Assembly (NCBI GenBank): GCA_940671915.1
Contig: CALNVZ010000174.1
Span: 73,442,410-73,506,409, forward strand
Reading direction: 5' to 3'
DNA from: Paracentrotus lividus
Taxonomy: Eukaryota > Echinodermata > Echinoidea > Camarodonta > Echinidae
DNA: 64,000 nucleotides
This document shows positions 41,701 to 47,402 of the stretch, one piece after another. Every line of letters begins with the position of its first letter. The stretch's first letter is position 1. The translations under genes and the position numbers were made by a program. The notes beneath the pieces were generated by a model that worked only from the letters and a program-made list of their open reading frames with translations, made no database searches and had not been told where the DNA came from.

Positions 41701-44700
41701 CAAAAAGTTATCATGATAAAACCCAAATCAAATGTTTCTGACCAAACATTTTGTGTAGTCCCATGCATTTCTGTGTGCAGTGCATGCAACTCTAAACAAT
41801 ATTTTTGGCGATTAAAAAACCTTATAGTACACAACAATTCAATGGTGAACCTTTCCAAATCACTTTAAGACAGTTTCTTCCCCAATTCAATCTTAAAAGA
41901 TAACCACAATAATTTTCAGGCCTTAAAGGGGAATCCAACCCAAGGAGAGAATCAACCTTACAGGAAAGAGGAAAATGAGAGGAGCAATCTAAAAAAAGTT
42001 TCATCAAAATCGGTTATAAAATAAGAGAGTTATGGAAGTTTGAAAAGTTTAGTTGTTACAACTCTCCATTCATTTTGTACACAAATTTTCAAATTTTCCC
42101 CATTTGCTTTCAAAATATATCTAACCTCCTTCTGAGCTCAACATATGTTGTGTGAAATATATATATAATAATATAAATAATATATATATTGAAGTCCTGA
42201 ATTTCCATTTACCCTCAATAGACAATTGGCTTACATGTAGTTCCCTGGATGCAGAAGAATGAAATAAGTAGGGGGTCTACCACGCTAGCAGCAAAGCGAT
42301 GTCGGGCAAGACAGTAGATTTTAGTGTGAAGACTAAACACGTTCCTGTACGATTTTCCACTTATCGCCAAAAATTATTTTCATGATAGTAAAATCAAATG
42401 TATTGAAAATCTATTCTCTGATATTATTAAAGCAAATAATCACTGTTGATCCAAAGGATGGGAAGACTATCACTTTACAGGCCAGCTGGATAAGCTTTCT
42501 TCTCCGAAGCAAAGCTGAGGAGAGATAGCGTGTACATCCAGCTTGCCGTGGAAGTGATAGTTTGCCCCGTCATTTGGATCAAGAGGTGATTATTTGCTTT
42601 ATATTCCACATCTGAAACATTTTAAGAGCTCGAGGAAAGCCAATATTTTGATTAAAAATAAAAGATTTCCTAGCGATCCTTAAAAAGGAAAATGCACTCA
42701 AGTCATCGATGCCTGCGCTTGTAAAATAAACGCATACAATTAAAGTGCGCGCAATTTATTAACGAAGAACTAGCTCAAATGGGTTGAAGTGATTGTTACG
42801 TAACAAAGAAATTGAAAAACAAATTGTTACGTCACAGAGGAATTTATCTGTCGCTGCATGTGATGGAAAAAACGATAGTACAAAAAACCCCGAGTGACAA
42901 TGCACTTTTTTTGCGCATCCTAAAATTAATTGATGACGCGTTATGGCTCTATGGGGCGCTGAAGCTATCAGCGAAACTCAAAAGTACCATCACTACGAGT
43001 GATGATTGTTGATGGGAAATCTAAAATTAATCACGTGATTGCCTTTTGACCAATCCTGTTGCAACATTCTTAGTATGTGGAATATAATGATTTATTAAAT
43101 ATATATGATATAGAAATATATGAGGATCTAGTATTTCAAAAAGTAGAAAAACCTTGGGGAAAAACCAATTGACAAGATGTAAAACTTGCCACCCATAGTC
43201 CCACTTTCACTACGAGGTCAATAATACGTGGTCTACATCAGTTGGCCCAGCAAATTTTCTTCAAATAGGCTTCGAAGCTTTAAAAAGAGATAGTTGGCAA
43301 AATTGTTTGGCATGACATTGAGATCAATGATCAGGATGGTTTTCTATCTCTCTAAAAAAACACAATTTATTAAAAAATCTGATACTAATCACTTATAATT
43401 TTCTTCAATTCTATAAATATGCAAGCACGCTCGAACAACCTTGTTTGCATACAAAATCACTACTATTCTGTGTACGAACGAGCTCTATTCGCATACGGGC
43501 AGAGCCTGTAAAGTGATACTCACAAATCAATGAATTGCAACATTTGATCCGTTGAAGTTCATATTGATATCACTGTCCCAAAGTTCTTAGAGTGTTTCAT
43601 TGGCAGAAAATCGTCATGTATTTTGATAAGGGGAGTCTTGCTGTTTTGGTAGCTATAATGGTCTCCATTTAGGTAATGCACTTGTCAATTGATGTCCCGG
43701 CCCCTGGGTACCCGGGGATGGCCGGGACTTGCACGTTAAATGTAAGCTAAAAAATGACATTCCCCGGTCAAATCCCGGTCAAAGCCCGGCAGGGCCGGGC
43801 ACAATTGTGTGCAAACCTGCGCAAGTCCTGGCCCCAGCCTGCCGGGAATTGCGATGCAACCCCGGGTCTTTCTCGGTACACTCCCCCGCCCCGGCCGCGA
43901 ACCCGAATTTTCAAGCTTGGATACGGCGATTATTGTAGTGTATGGATTTTACAGCGGAGCAATTGTTGCCGGAGCAAATGTCATGGAATCGGTAAAAATG
44001 ATTCGCTGAATGAAAGCTCTCACTCATCAGCCTCGGAATAATTCACTTCAAACGCAACCCACCTTTTATTGCAGCACACACACACACATACGTACGTAGT
44101 CCATACCCATACAGAGGCAGCTAGCTAGCAGAGCTGGCCACGATCGATGGCATGCGGCGCTGCCAATGTATCGGCAAAGGTAATTACGACAACTACCGAA
44201 CACAATAATATTTGCCATCTTTATTTCTCAAGTGCCACAATATTGTGGCGCTCGGGCGAGGCAACTACTTTGATATTTTTTTTCTTTATTCAGTTGCCCG
44301 GCCCGACAGCCAAAACTAGTTGCCCCGGGCGCTCAGGCGCATGTTTAGTGACGATACCACAGTCCCAATCAACTGAACAACAAAGCCCGGTCAATGCGGA
44401 TAAAAAGCCCCGCACCAACGTCCCGGCTATTTTTGAGCGGTGTTGCAATCACCCTACAAATCCCGGTACAAGCCCTGCACCACCGTCCCGGCTATTTGAG
44501 TGGCTTTGCAATACTCCTACAAATCCCGTACAAACCCCGGCACACCCGGGCATGATTGCTCGCAAATCCCGGCTAAGTGTGTAAAAAGTCCCGGCCATCC
44601 CCGGGTACCCAGGAGCCGGGACATCAATTGACAAGTGCATAATGGTTGACAGCTTATATAATGAGCGAATGAAGCAGGTTTGAAGGTTTGGCCAACAAAT

Positions 44701-46272
44701 CCCGATTTCTGCGCTAAGCCCCGCCCCCAGAACCAGCTATTGCAGAGCAACAAAGTCTCACGCTGCGTGAGACTTTGTTGCTCTGGGGTCTGTCTGACAA
44801 TCTCATGCAGAACACCCATTTTTTCATGCAAAAAAAAAAAGTAGCACTATTACAAATTTTTACCATTTTGGGGACTCAAAACCCTAATAATCGGGAGTCT
44901 TGTCATGCATCAAGCCCTGCAAGTGCGATGTTTGCATGCAGGCAATCGTTACATGCAAGATAGCTTACTACATGCTACATGTATAGAGTGCACGCTCGCC
45001 CCCTTTGTGTACAAATTACTACTGCGTGTGCGCACATATGGTAATGCTTCAAGTTCCAAACACTACGTGAATGATCTCACACAATTTTTCTTTTTTTTTT
45101 AACTTGGCTGTGGCATCTCTGCTACTGGTTCCATCACAGATCAATGCACACATGTGTTGAATAAACATGAACTGAGTGATGAGCTTCGCCCGATTAGCCA
45201 ATCAGAGCAATTGATCATTATAATTTATAGGCTAAGCATTTCATGCCATAAACATGATAAAAAAGATCGCTAAATAAATTGTGCTCCTGCTAGTCAACTT
45301 TCATATATGCGAGAAGGGATAGGGTTTACGGTGCCTCCGCAGTAGGGTAGGTTAGGGTGATGTGTAGGGGATATATGTTACTCAATTAGTGCCAAAAAGG
45401 CAACAAAACATTAGTGGCATAATCGTGATTGAGGAAACCACCATTCACTTTGTACAGCAGCGCTTTATTCAGTCACACGCATTGGTTTCCTCTTTCAACC
45501 CCCATTCACTTGTGTACAAGCATTTGAGCGAGTGGTTTCTGAAACGACGATAAGGCCACATTAGTTTAACTCAACAATATAACCACGAAAAAAATGCCGA
45601 TGCCTCAAAATCAAATGCAGGCTTCGTCCTTGAATTAGGGTCTAGATCTATTTATGGAAGATCTACTCACAAACAAAGGTCATTAAAACTTTTTAGGTTA
45701 CATTCACAATCATGTTACATATATCACCATGCAATATTAAACAACTACAGTATCTGACGTTTGATGTCAAATACAAAGTCGTTGTTGTTGTAAAAGTCAA
45801 TGAATGATGACAAAGTCAGTCACTCTATGATCTGTGTCATGTTTGTGCCAATTTTCATTCATTGACATACCGGTAGGATGGGGGGTCCGTTGTCCGGACA
45901 CTTAAGCAGTTAAAAACATCATCTTATGCTCTGGATTTATTCAAAATTTGTGCAGTAAATAGCAAAAATATTTGTGAATATTTGTGCTTTGTTATATTGT
46001 CTGATATTACTTTCAATCGATTGATGAAATATTGATCACAAAGGTCCTAAAATTGCCGTTTTGTCCGGACAAACAACCCGTCCGGACATACAACAACCGG
46101 GTATAATACTGATTACAAAAAAAATAGTGACCAATTCTCAAAGTGAAATAAAAGCTCATTCCCGGTCTTATCCTGAACTGAAAGAAATGTTATAATTACC
46201 ATAATAATTTCTTCCTCCTCCTTTGGTGGATTTTGTTACTGTGAAATCCCCATGACGGTCAAAATTCGACAT
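2678..46272 (-). CDS. NXF1: Nuclear RNA export factor 1 (NXF1/Tap), 19 coding exons
   Basis: This is the general mRNA export receptor, which acts with NXT1/p15 to carry mRNPs through nuclear pores. Coding exons in transcript order are 46200-46272, 40503-41006, 21671-21842, 21104-21187, 20519-20623, 18899-19043, 18349-18434, 16412-16519, 15846-15955, 12987-13023, 12339-12463, 11795-11855, 9258-9372, 8375-8490, 7980-8022, 7300-7430, 5716-5873, 3184-3244 and 2678-2719. Exons 3-19 have GT/AG sites and compatible phases and give 566 residues after exon 2. Domains in order are an RGG-rich N-terminus, a Tap-type RNA-binding domain (IPYGKK..), leucine-rich repeats ([10 protein letters not shown]), an NTF2-like domain ([10 protein letters not shown]) and a UBA domain ([10 protein letters not shown]). 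The N-terminal exons are less sure: exon 2 has an internal frame break in a purine-rich run, and intron 2 contains the giant inverted duplication and a DIRS element. The total would be about 750 residues; human NXF1 has 619. Confidence 0.93.
3184..3244 (-). CDS. NXF1: NXF1 exon 18 (UBA/TAP-C domain)
   Basis: It encodes [20 protein letters not shown], the loop and third helix of the TAP-C UBA fold, which contacts FG-nucleoporins. The NNW motif is the family hallmark. The exon has phase 2 entry and phase 0 exit with GT/AG sites. Confidence 0.92.
3547..5440. mobile_element. Long member of the AAAGGGGAAGTTCACC inverted-repeat family
   Basis: The ends are inverted copies (left AAAGGGAAAGTTCACCCTGG, right CCAGGGTGAACTTCCCCTTT) flanked by TTAA, and about 250 bp of each end matches inverted. 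A 502-bp relative lies at 46811-47312. Each arm carries TGACGTCAC, a CRE-like palindrome. The interior holds two diverged direct repeats and no transposase, so it is non-autonomous or a composite. Confidence 0.75.
4448..5105. repeat. Two diverged ~300-bp direct repeats
   Basis: About 4448-4740 and 4806-5105 align in the same orientation. Shared blocks include TTAGCTTAATTA, AGAAATAGAAATTTATG, GAGTTAATTAA and CCCTTCAA..TAATACC. They lie inside the 1.9-kb inverted-repeat element and may explain why it is longer than its relative. Confidence 0.6.
5716..5873 (-). CDS. NXF1: NXF1 exon 17 (linker and start of UBA)
   Basis: A Pro/Ser/Thr-rich linker ([16 protein letters not shown]) is followed by [21 protein letters not shown]. 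The second part aligns with the start of the human NXF1 UBA domain ([21 protein letters not shown]). The exon runs from phase 0 to phase 2, with acceptor CATTACAG and donor GTAAGA. Confidence 0.93.
6773..6940. mobile_element. Short foldback element (~168 bp hairpin)
   Basis: The whole segment is an imperfect palindrome. The left arm contains GTGCAAGGGTTCGAATATTACAT and GTGCAAGTTGAACCTTGATC; the right arm contains their reverse complements. The loop is about 14 bases near 6855. It lies in NXF1 intron 16 and has no real coding content despite a short open frame through it. Confidence 0.75.
7300..7430 (-). CDS. NXF1: NXF1 exon 16 (end of NTF2-like domain)
   Basis: It encodes [18 protein letters not shown] and then [19 protein letters not shown]. 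This matches the last strands of the NTF2-like domain (human ..[30 protein letters not shown]). This domain pairs with NXT1. The exon runs from phase 1 to phase 0. Confidence 0.93.
7980..8022 (-). CDS. NXF1: NXF1 exon 15 (NTF2-like domain)
   Basis: This 43-nt exon encodes [14 protein letters not shown]. It aligns with STLLCFSVNGVFKE of vertebrate NXF1. The acceptor is TCTTTTTAG and the donor is GTAAGA. Confidence 0.9.
8375..8490 (-). CDS. NXF1: NXF1 exon 14 (NTF2-like domain)
   Basis: It encodes [20 protein letters not shown] followed by [18 protein letters not shown]. The block LPxTQHDxNS is characteristic of NXF1 NTF2-like domains. The exon runs from phase 1 to phase 0. Confidence 0.93.
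8810..9075. repeat. Probable dispersed repeat, SINE-like in look
   Basis: This intronic stretch is more GC-rich than its surroundings and has motifs (GTGAGTCACAACC, CACGTTAAAGAACCCAC, GGAAACCCCGGTGC) of a kind I associate with dispersed repeats in marine invertebrates. I see no second copy in the window and no clear tRNA-type promoter boxes, so the class is a guess. Confidence 0.35.
9100..9137. repeat. AAT-type microsatellite
   Basis: An interrupted run of AAT/AATAAT units sits directly after the GC-richer dispersed repeat, where a SINE tail might be expected. Confidence 0.7.
9258..9372 (-). CDS. NXF1: NXF1 exon 13 (NTF2-like domain)
   Basis: It encodes [20 protein letters not shown] and then [18 protein letters not shown]. 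It matches the human ACCSLSIPF..SSLAEYFKDSRNVKKLKDP segment. Its acceptor lies about 10 bp from the start of a duplicated intronic block. Confidence 0.92.
9382..11704. repeat. Tandem duplication A-B / A'-B' with a transposon between A' and B'
   Basis: Block A (9382-9659) recurs at 9786-10068, and block B (9660-9785) recurs at 11580-11704, all in the same orientation with few differences. In the first copy A runs directly into B (CAGTAAG|AAAAATCAAC). In the second copy the same junction is interrupted by a 1511-bp element. The first copy is therefore an internal empty site for that insertion. Confidence 0.88.
10069..11579. mobile_element. Minisatellite-core transposable element, copy 1
   Basis: The element starts AACTAGATGAATCTTC and ends GGTGGCGGAGGCAT. 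The core is a diverged tandem array of ~140-bp units (..CCCAAGTTTGAAGTTGATCC.., GTCAAACGGTTCTTAAG, GCCATTTTCATGTACAC, TGACCTCTGTGACCTTTGACC). A (GGAC)n run and a short hairpin (CACCACCTTCGGTGGCG) lie near the right end. The empty site shows no long target-site duplication. Read on the minus strand the right boundary can be ..CTAG followed by T, in a T-run target, which would suit a Helentron-like non-autonomous element. That assignment is inference. Confidence 0.8.
11795..11855 (-). CDS. NXF1: NXF1 exon 12 (start of NTF2-like domain)
   Basis: It encodes [20 protein letters not shown], matching human [20 protein letters not shown] at the first helix of the NTF2-like fold. The exon runs from phase 2 to phase 0 with clear GT/AG sites. 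Confidence 0.94.
12339..12463 (-). CDS. NXF1: NXF1 exon 11 (LRR to NTF2-like linker)
   Basis: It encodes [20 protein letters not shown] followed by [20 protein letters not shown]. DGxxLPPPIxFDxE is the conserved segment after the last leucine-rich repeat. The rest starts the NTF2-like domain. Confidence 0.93.
12987..13023 (-). CDS. NXF1: NXF1 exon 10 (leucine-rich repeat cap)
   Basis: This 37-nt exon encodes [12 protein letters not shown], aligning with AIRERFPKLLRL. It completes a Ser codon split with exon 9 and ends in phase 0. Confidence 0.9.
13024..15845. other. NXF1 intron 9, no gene seen
   Basis: The intron is 2.8 kb. Short open frames here show no family resemblance. One 165-bp segment (14410-14575) is duplicated at 16186-16325 in the next intron. 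I see no TIR element or RNA gene. Confidence 0.55.
14410..14575. repeat. Dispersed repeat, copy 1
   Basis: It shares TATTGATGGAATAGCTGGCT, TTTATTTTACACTT and TTGATATGACA with 16186-16325, in the same orientation and with substitutions and indels. The family is unknown. Confidence 0.65.
15846..15955 (-). CDS. NXF1: NXF1 exon 9 (leucine-rich repeat)
   Basis: It encodes [20 protein letters not shown] and then [16 protein letters not shown]. This is nearly identical in pattern to human [36 protein letters not shown], and it is the segment that identified the gene. Confidence 0.96.
16186..16325. repeat. Dispersed repeat, copy 2
   Basis: Second, more diverged copy of the segment at 14410-14575, in the same orientation. 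Confidence 0.6.
16412..16519 (-). CDS. NXF1: NXF1 exon 8 (leucine-rich repeat)
   Basis: It encodes [20 protein letters not shown] followed by [16 protein letters not shown]. This is one leucine-rich repeat plus the start of the next, matching LLSLNLSNNRLYRLDDMSS of human NXF1. It is 36 codons with phase 0 at both ends. Confidence 0.93.
16650..18165. mobile_element. Minisatellite-core transposable element, copy 2
   Basis: It has the same termini (AACTAGATGAATCTTC / GGCGGAGGCAT), the same ~140-bp unit array and a longer (GGAC)n run than copy 1, in the same orientation. It is inserted in the next NXF1 intron. The two copies have similar length (1516 and 1511 bp). Several units contain TGACCTTTGACCT, the complement of a DR1-type nuclear receptor motif. 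Confidence 0.85.
18349..18434 (-). CDS. NXF1: NXF1 exon 7
   Basis: It encodes [20 protein letters not shown] followed by IITENIPE, aligned with [24 protein letters not shown]. This joins the RNA-binding domain to the leucine-rich repeats. The exon runs from phase 1 to phase 0. Confidence 0.92.
18899..19043 (-). CDS. NXF1: NXF1 exon 6 (RNA-binding domain end)
   Basis: It encodes [20 protein letters not shown], then [20 protein letters not shown] and LGNFTNDA. The LxxxMSxRYD..xxALDL pattern is typical of NXF1. Confidence 0.94.
19220..19998. mobile_element. piggyBac-like MITE with TTAA target site
   Basis: The ends are CCCTAACCAGACTGGGG and its reverse complement (CCAGTCTGATTAGGG), flanked on both sides by TTAA (19216-19219, 19999-20002). 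A TTAA duplication plus ends starting CCC is the piggyBac signature. Near each end is a long G-run, then CCATGATGG, then a long C-run, which is a strong hairpin. There is no transposase. Confidence 0.78.
20519..20623 (-). CDS. NXF1: NXF1 exon 5 (RNA-binding domain)
   Basis: It encodes [20 protein letters not shown] followed by [15 protein letters not shown], aligning with [28 protein letters not shown]. The exon is phase 0 at both ends. Confidence 0.93.
21104..21187 (-). CDS. NXF1: NXF1 exon 4 (RNA-binding domain start)
   Basis: It encodes [20 protein letters not shown] followed by KEPFIPQE, aligning with human [28 protein letters not shown]. Phase is 0/0. Confidence 0.95.
21671..21842 (-). 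CDS. NXF1: NXF1 exon 3 (linker to RNA-binding domain)
   Basis: It encodes [20 protein letters not shown] and ends with DDETWCKVT, joining exon 4 as WCKVTIPYG (human WFKITIPYG). The first base completes a Phe codon only if the exon 2 copy at 40503 (minus) is used; the inverted copy at 25385 gives a wrong frame. Confidence 0.92.
22030..23490. repeat. Foldback array of related ~300-bp units
   Basis: About 22385-22790 pairs with 22855-23470 as a diverged reverse complement (for example ATATCAATAGCAACTAATCAAG and its complement near 23435-23465), with a centre near 22820. Flanking parts contain the same unit type in direct order. Recurrent blocks include GAATCAGAAAATATATGT and AGGTCAAAGGTCA. Part of the unit recurs at 25600-25950 and 39960-40290. 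Confidence 0.75.
23675..24172 (-). mobile_element. 3' end of a DIRS-type retroelement
   Basis: Reading the minus strand: the end of a tyrosine-recombinase frame (stop at 24040-24042), then GTAGGCAAATGTATATTTC with TTACTTC-type flank, then an inverted copy of that end (GGAAATATACATTTGCC). After that comes a ~240-bp reverse complement of the 5' terminal region seen at 39110-39352, ending at about 23675. This order (recombinase, internal complementary region, inverted terminal repeat) fits DIRS1-type elements. It matches, in orientation, the element whose 5' end is at 39352. Confidence 0.8.
24040..24172 (-). pseudogene. DIRS tyrosine recombinase, C-terminal fragment
   Basis: It encodes [20 protein letters not shown] then [17 protein letters not shown] and a TAA stop. 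The FYLRD block fits the C-terminal region with the nucleophilic Tyr of DIRS/Ngaro recombinases. The upstream part of the protein is missing because sequence identity with the element stops at 24172, where the inverted NXF1 copy begins. Confidence 0.75.
24880..25385 (+). pseudogene. NXF1: Inverted, frame-shifted copy of NXF1 exon 2
   Basis: It carries the same Arg/Gly-rich region and [15 protein letters not shown] end as the exon at 40503-41006, but on the wrong strand for the gene. Relative to that copy it lost a base near 24895 and gained bases near 25355-25375 (..GATACACTCAAAGGGAAAATG.. versus ..GATAACTCAAAGGGAAATG..). Its exit phase cannot join exon 3. It is either a duplication remnant or an assembly artefact. 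Confidence 0.85.
25600..25950 (+). repeat. Partial copy of the 22030 foldback unit (left arm)
   Basis: It matches 22040-22390 in direct orientation with about 10-15 percent apparent differences (GAATCAGAAAATATATGT, ATAAACATAATTTTCTTCAAATTG). It sits in the inverted copy of NXF1 intron 2. Confidence 0.7.
27090..29690 (+). pseudogene. DIRS Gag-like region, frame-shifted
   Basis: The start is strongly basic ([20 protein letters not shown]). The middle encodes [20 protein letters not shown] and a helical Leu-rich segment ([20 protein letters not shown]). The end is Arg/Gly-rich ([17 protein letters not shown]), as expected for nucleic-acid binding. The pieces lie in different frames, so no intact protein is encoded as written. 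Matching sequence in the other arm is present only for about 37905-38722 (minus). Confidence 0.65.
29700..31190 (+). pseudogene. DIRS reverse transcriptase-RNase H, frame-shifted
   Basis: Recognisable blocks in order are [31 protein letters not shown] (first catalytic Asp), [19 protein letters not shown] and [14 protein letters not shown] (catalytic DD, about 30150-30190). RNase H blocks [21 protein letters not shown] and [18 protein letters not shown] follow. [13 protein letters not shown] and YLDDWL are typical of DIRS-group RTs. Several frame changes and stops separate the blocks. Confidence 0.85.
31430..31945 (+). pseudogene. DIRS tyrosine recombinase, N-terminal and core part, frame-shifted
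   Basis: It encodes [49 protein letters not shown] and [16 protein letters not shown], then [20 protein letters not shown]. SGQRxS holds the first catalytic Arg. The remaining catalytic part is absent here; the C-terminus is found only at 24040-24172 on the minus strand. Confidence 0.82.
31946..32879. other. A-rich low-complexity spacer at the palindrome centre
   Basis: The plus strand is mostly A with some T and C and very little G. Long stretches are built from AAATAAA, ACAAAA and similar words. It separates the two inverted recombinase copies. The DIRS frame stops abruptly at both edges (31945 and 32880). It does not look like a poly(A) tail, a satellite or the missing recombinase sequence. 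Confidence 0.75.
32880..33585 (-). pseudogene. DIRS tyrosine recombinase fragment, right arm
   Basis: It is the reverse complement of 31133-31825 with many indels. Recognisable pieces include [32 protein letters not shown] and LRAFFLK, in several frames. It ends at 32880 in A-rich sequence. Confidence 0.75.
33586..37905. other. Non-matching block: A-rich then extreme C-rich sequence
   Basis: By position this block should be the reverse complement of the DIRS Gag/RT region (27880-31133). Instead 33590-34020 is A-rich with almost no T or C runs, 34020-34730 and 36320-37905 are very C-rich and CpG-rich, and 34730-36320 is a C/A-rich mix. Long open frames occur on both strands only because A/T-rich stop codons are rare. 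No motif is recognisable. The composition is foreign to the rest of the window. Confidence 0.75.
37905..38722 (-). pseudogene. DIRS Gag start, right arm
   Basis: It is the counterpart of 27079-27880, with the start MSNFLLR and the basic segment that follows near 38560-38720, broken by frameshifts at different places from the left arm. The two arms therefore do not share the same lesions. Confidence 0.65.
39255..39279. other. Assembly gap of 25 N
   Basis: The flanks (..GGCCAAAAATTC and AAAAATTTCGGTGC..) correspond to adjoining, overlapping bases in the other arm (GCACGAAATTTTTTTGCCC near 26575). The true gap is therefore close to zero and 25 N is probably a fixed placeholder. Confidence 0.98.
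39960..40290 (-). repeat. Partial copy of the 22030 foldback unit (right arm)
   Basis: It is the reverse-orientation counterpart of 25600-25950. It also contains the DR1-like TGACCTTTGACCTC at about 40136. Confidence 0.7.
40503..41006 (-). CDS. NXF1: NXF1 exon 2 (Arg/Gly-rich N-terminal region)
   Basis: It encodes [20 protein letters not shown], then [20 protein letters not shown], a purine-rich repetitive part, and [19 protein letters not shown] (human [20 protein letters not shown]). The donor GTAAGT lies at 40502-40497, and its exit phase joins exon 3 as ARFNPYGG. The acceptor at 41006 (..GCACCAG) was chosen because it agrees in phase with exon 1; it is weak. One frame shift is needed between about 40690 and 40800, where the sequence is GGA/GAG repeats, so one or two bases are probably miscalled there. 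Confidence 0.75.
42429..42600. mobile_element. Short MITE-like inverted repeat (~172 bp)
   Basis: The left arm AAAGCAAATAATCAC..TTGATCCAAA..ACTATCACTT is mirrored on the right as AGTGATAGTTTG..TTTGGATCAA..GTGATTATTTGCTTT. The arms are about 60 bp each. Confidence 0.72.
43677..44639. mobile_element. PIF/Harbinger-like MITE with TAA target site
   Basis: The termini TGCACTTGTCAATTGATGTC and its perfect complement are flanked by TAA on both sides (43674-43676, 44640-44642). The repeat continues through CCCGG..GGGTACCCGGGGATGGCCGGGACTT, so the TIR exceeds 50 bp. The interior is rich in CCCGG words. There is no transposase. The 3-bp TAA duplication suggests Harbinger. Confidence 0.75.
44745..44783. 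repeat. Perfect 18-bp stem hairpin
   Basis: GAGCAACAAAGTCTCACG, a 3-base spacer (CTG) and its exact complement. No terminator-type role is expected in an animal; it may be a transposon footprint or a foldback core. Confidence 0.85.
46200..46272 (-). CDS. NXF1: NXF1 exon 1 (proposed start)
   Basis: ATG at 46272 opens [18 protein letters not shown] followed by GGRNYY and a donor (G|GTAATT) in phase 1, matching the phase chosen for exon 2. It is the only compatible start-plus-donor I found upstream, and the Gly/Arg/Tyr end suits an RGG-type N-terminus. The distance (5.2 kb) and the lack of a conserved motif leave doubt. Confidence 0.55.
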
Positions 46273-46810
46273 GATGGTTGAACTTCTAGACTAAAAGTAA
46301 TGGACATCGACATCGACAGCTAACACGCGATTTACGTAGACTTTACGTGTGTAAAAAAAACACACATCAAAATTCACAATTTATTTCGGTCATGCGCCAT
46401 CTCACGTCAAATGTCCGTCAATTCTACCCATCTCTTTCTCCTATCTCATTTTTCTTCTGCTCTCTCTCTCTCTCCTTCTGCTCTGTTCGTCATATCATAT
46501 TTCACACAATTTTCCTCCTAATTTACCACTTTATTCCCATTTAATTTTCGAGTACTTTCAAGCTCCCAATCCTTTTATATTCCCATGGAGCAGGGAATTT
46601 ATGAAAACAGCCAAAAACAAAGGCAACCAAACTAAAACAATTCAGTGTGGACAAACAAAAAACTTGACAAACTAAATGGCCATAAACTGAATATCCATAG
46701 GGACAAGTCTATTTCTTTTTAAGAAAAACCTTGGATACATTTTTTGGGTCACATACCAAGTCGCTATGAAAGTGGTGTGCATGATTACAGCTTGTTCAAT
46801 TTTATCATTA

Positions 46811-47312
46811 TTAAAGGGGAAGTTCACCCTGGAATTTTATTAGTTTTAAAAAATGTAGAAAAATAAAAGAAAAATATGAATGAAAGTTTGAAGAAAATCG
46901 ACCAAAAAATAGCGAAGTTATGAATAATTAAAGTTTTGATTCTGTGACGTCACATGCGAGCAGCTCTCTCATATGTTGTGTATGTAAATTCCACAAATTG
47001 GTCTTTTTCATGGTTCTTGATAAAGGAATGAGTCAATTTGATAGAGGCATGTATATTAACATATATTTGATGATGTCTCGACCGCACAAGTGAAATAATT
47101 AATTTTCTTTTAAAAAAATGACACTTTATGGAATTTAAACTACATAACACATAGGAGAACTGCTCGCATGTGACGTCACAAAATCAAAATTTTAAATATT
47201 CATAACTTCGTTATTTTTGGGTCGATTTTCTCGAAACCTTCACTCATATTTTTCATTTCTTTTTCTACATTCTTTAAAACCAATAAAATTCCAGGGTGAA
47301 CTTCCCCTTTAA
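46811..47312. mobile_element. Short member of the AAAGGGGAAGTTCACC family
   Basis: The inverted ends AAAGGGGAAGTTCACCCTGG and complement share sequence with the 3547-5440 element, including AAAATCGACCAAAAAATAGC, TGACGTCACATGCGAGCAG and their complements. It lies upstream of NXF1 exon 1. The flank is TTAA-like. Confidence 0.8.
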
Positions 47313-47402
47313 AAGGGTGCTCAGGACCAAGTTAATTACTTTGTTTTTAATTGGAACCGAGAGAATTGCCTTGTAACAGATTCTCATTGTATTTGTGCTC
47401 AT

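Larger units (their letters stand above)
32880..41711. repeat. Right arm of the giant inverted duplication
   Basis: It pairs with 24172-31945. Pairing is close over 37905-41711 and 32880-33585 and absent over 33586-37905. The outer end is sharp: homology stops at 41711 (..TTTTTGTATAAGTTGTAG in the other arm), beyond which the sequence is unique intron. Confidence 0.9.
41712..46199. other. NXF1 intron 1, no coding sequence seen
   Basis: The intron holds at least three inverted-repeat elements (42429-42600, 43677-44639, 44745-44783). A half-copy of another TTAAAGGGGAATCC-type element lies near 41925-42060. I see no exon-like frames besides the flanking exons. Confidence 0.55.

Noticed and set aside
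45886..46110. Repeated TGTCCGGACA words as an operator or protein-binding cluster
   Set aside because: There are only three or four occurrences with irregular spacing and no clear mirror or tandem structure. They may be remnants of a degenerate repeat, but I cannot support a feature.
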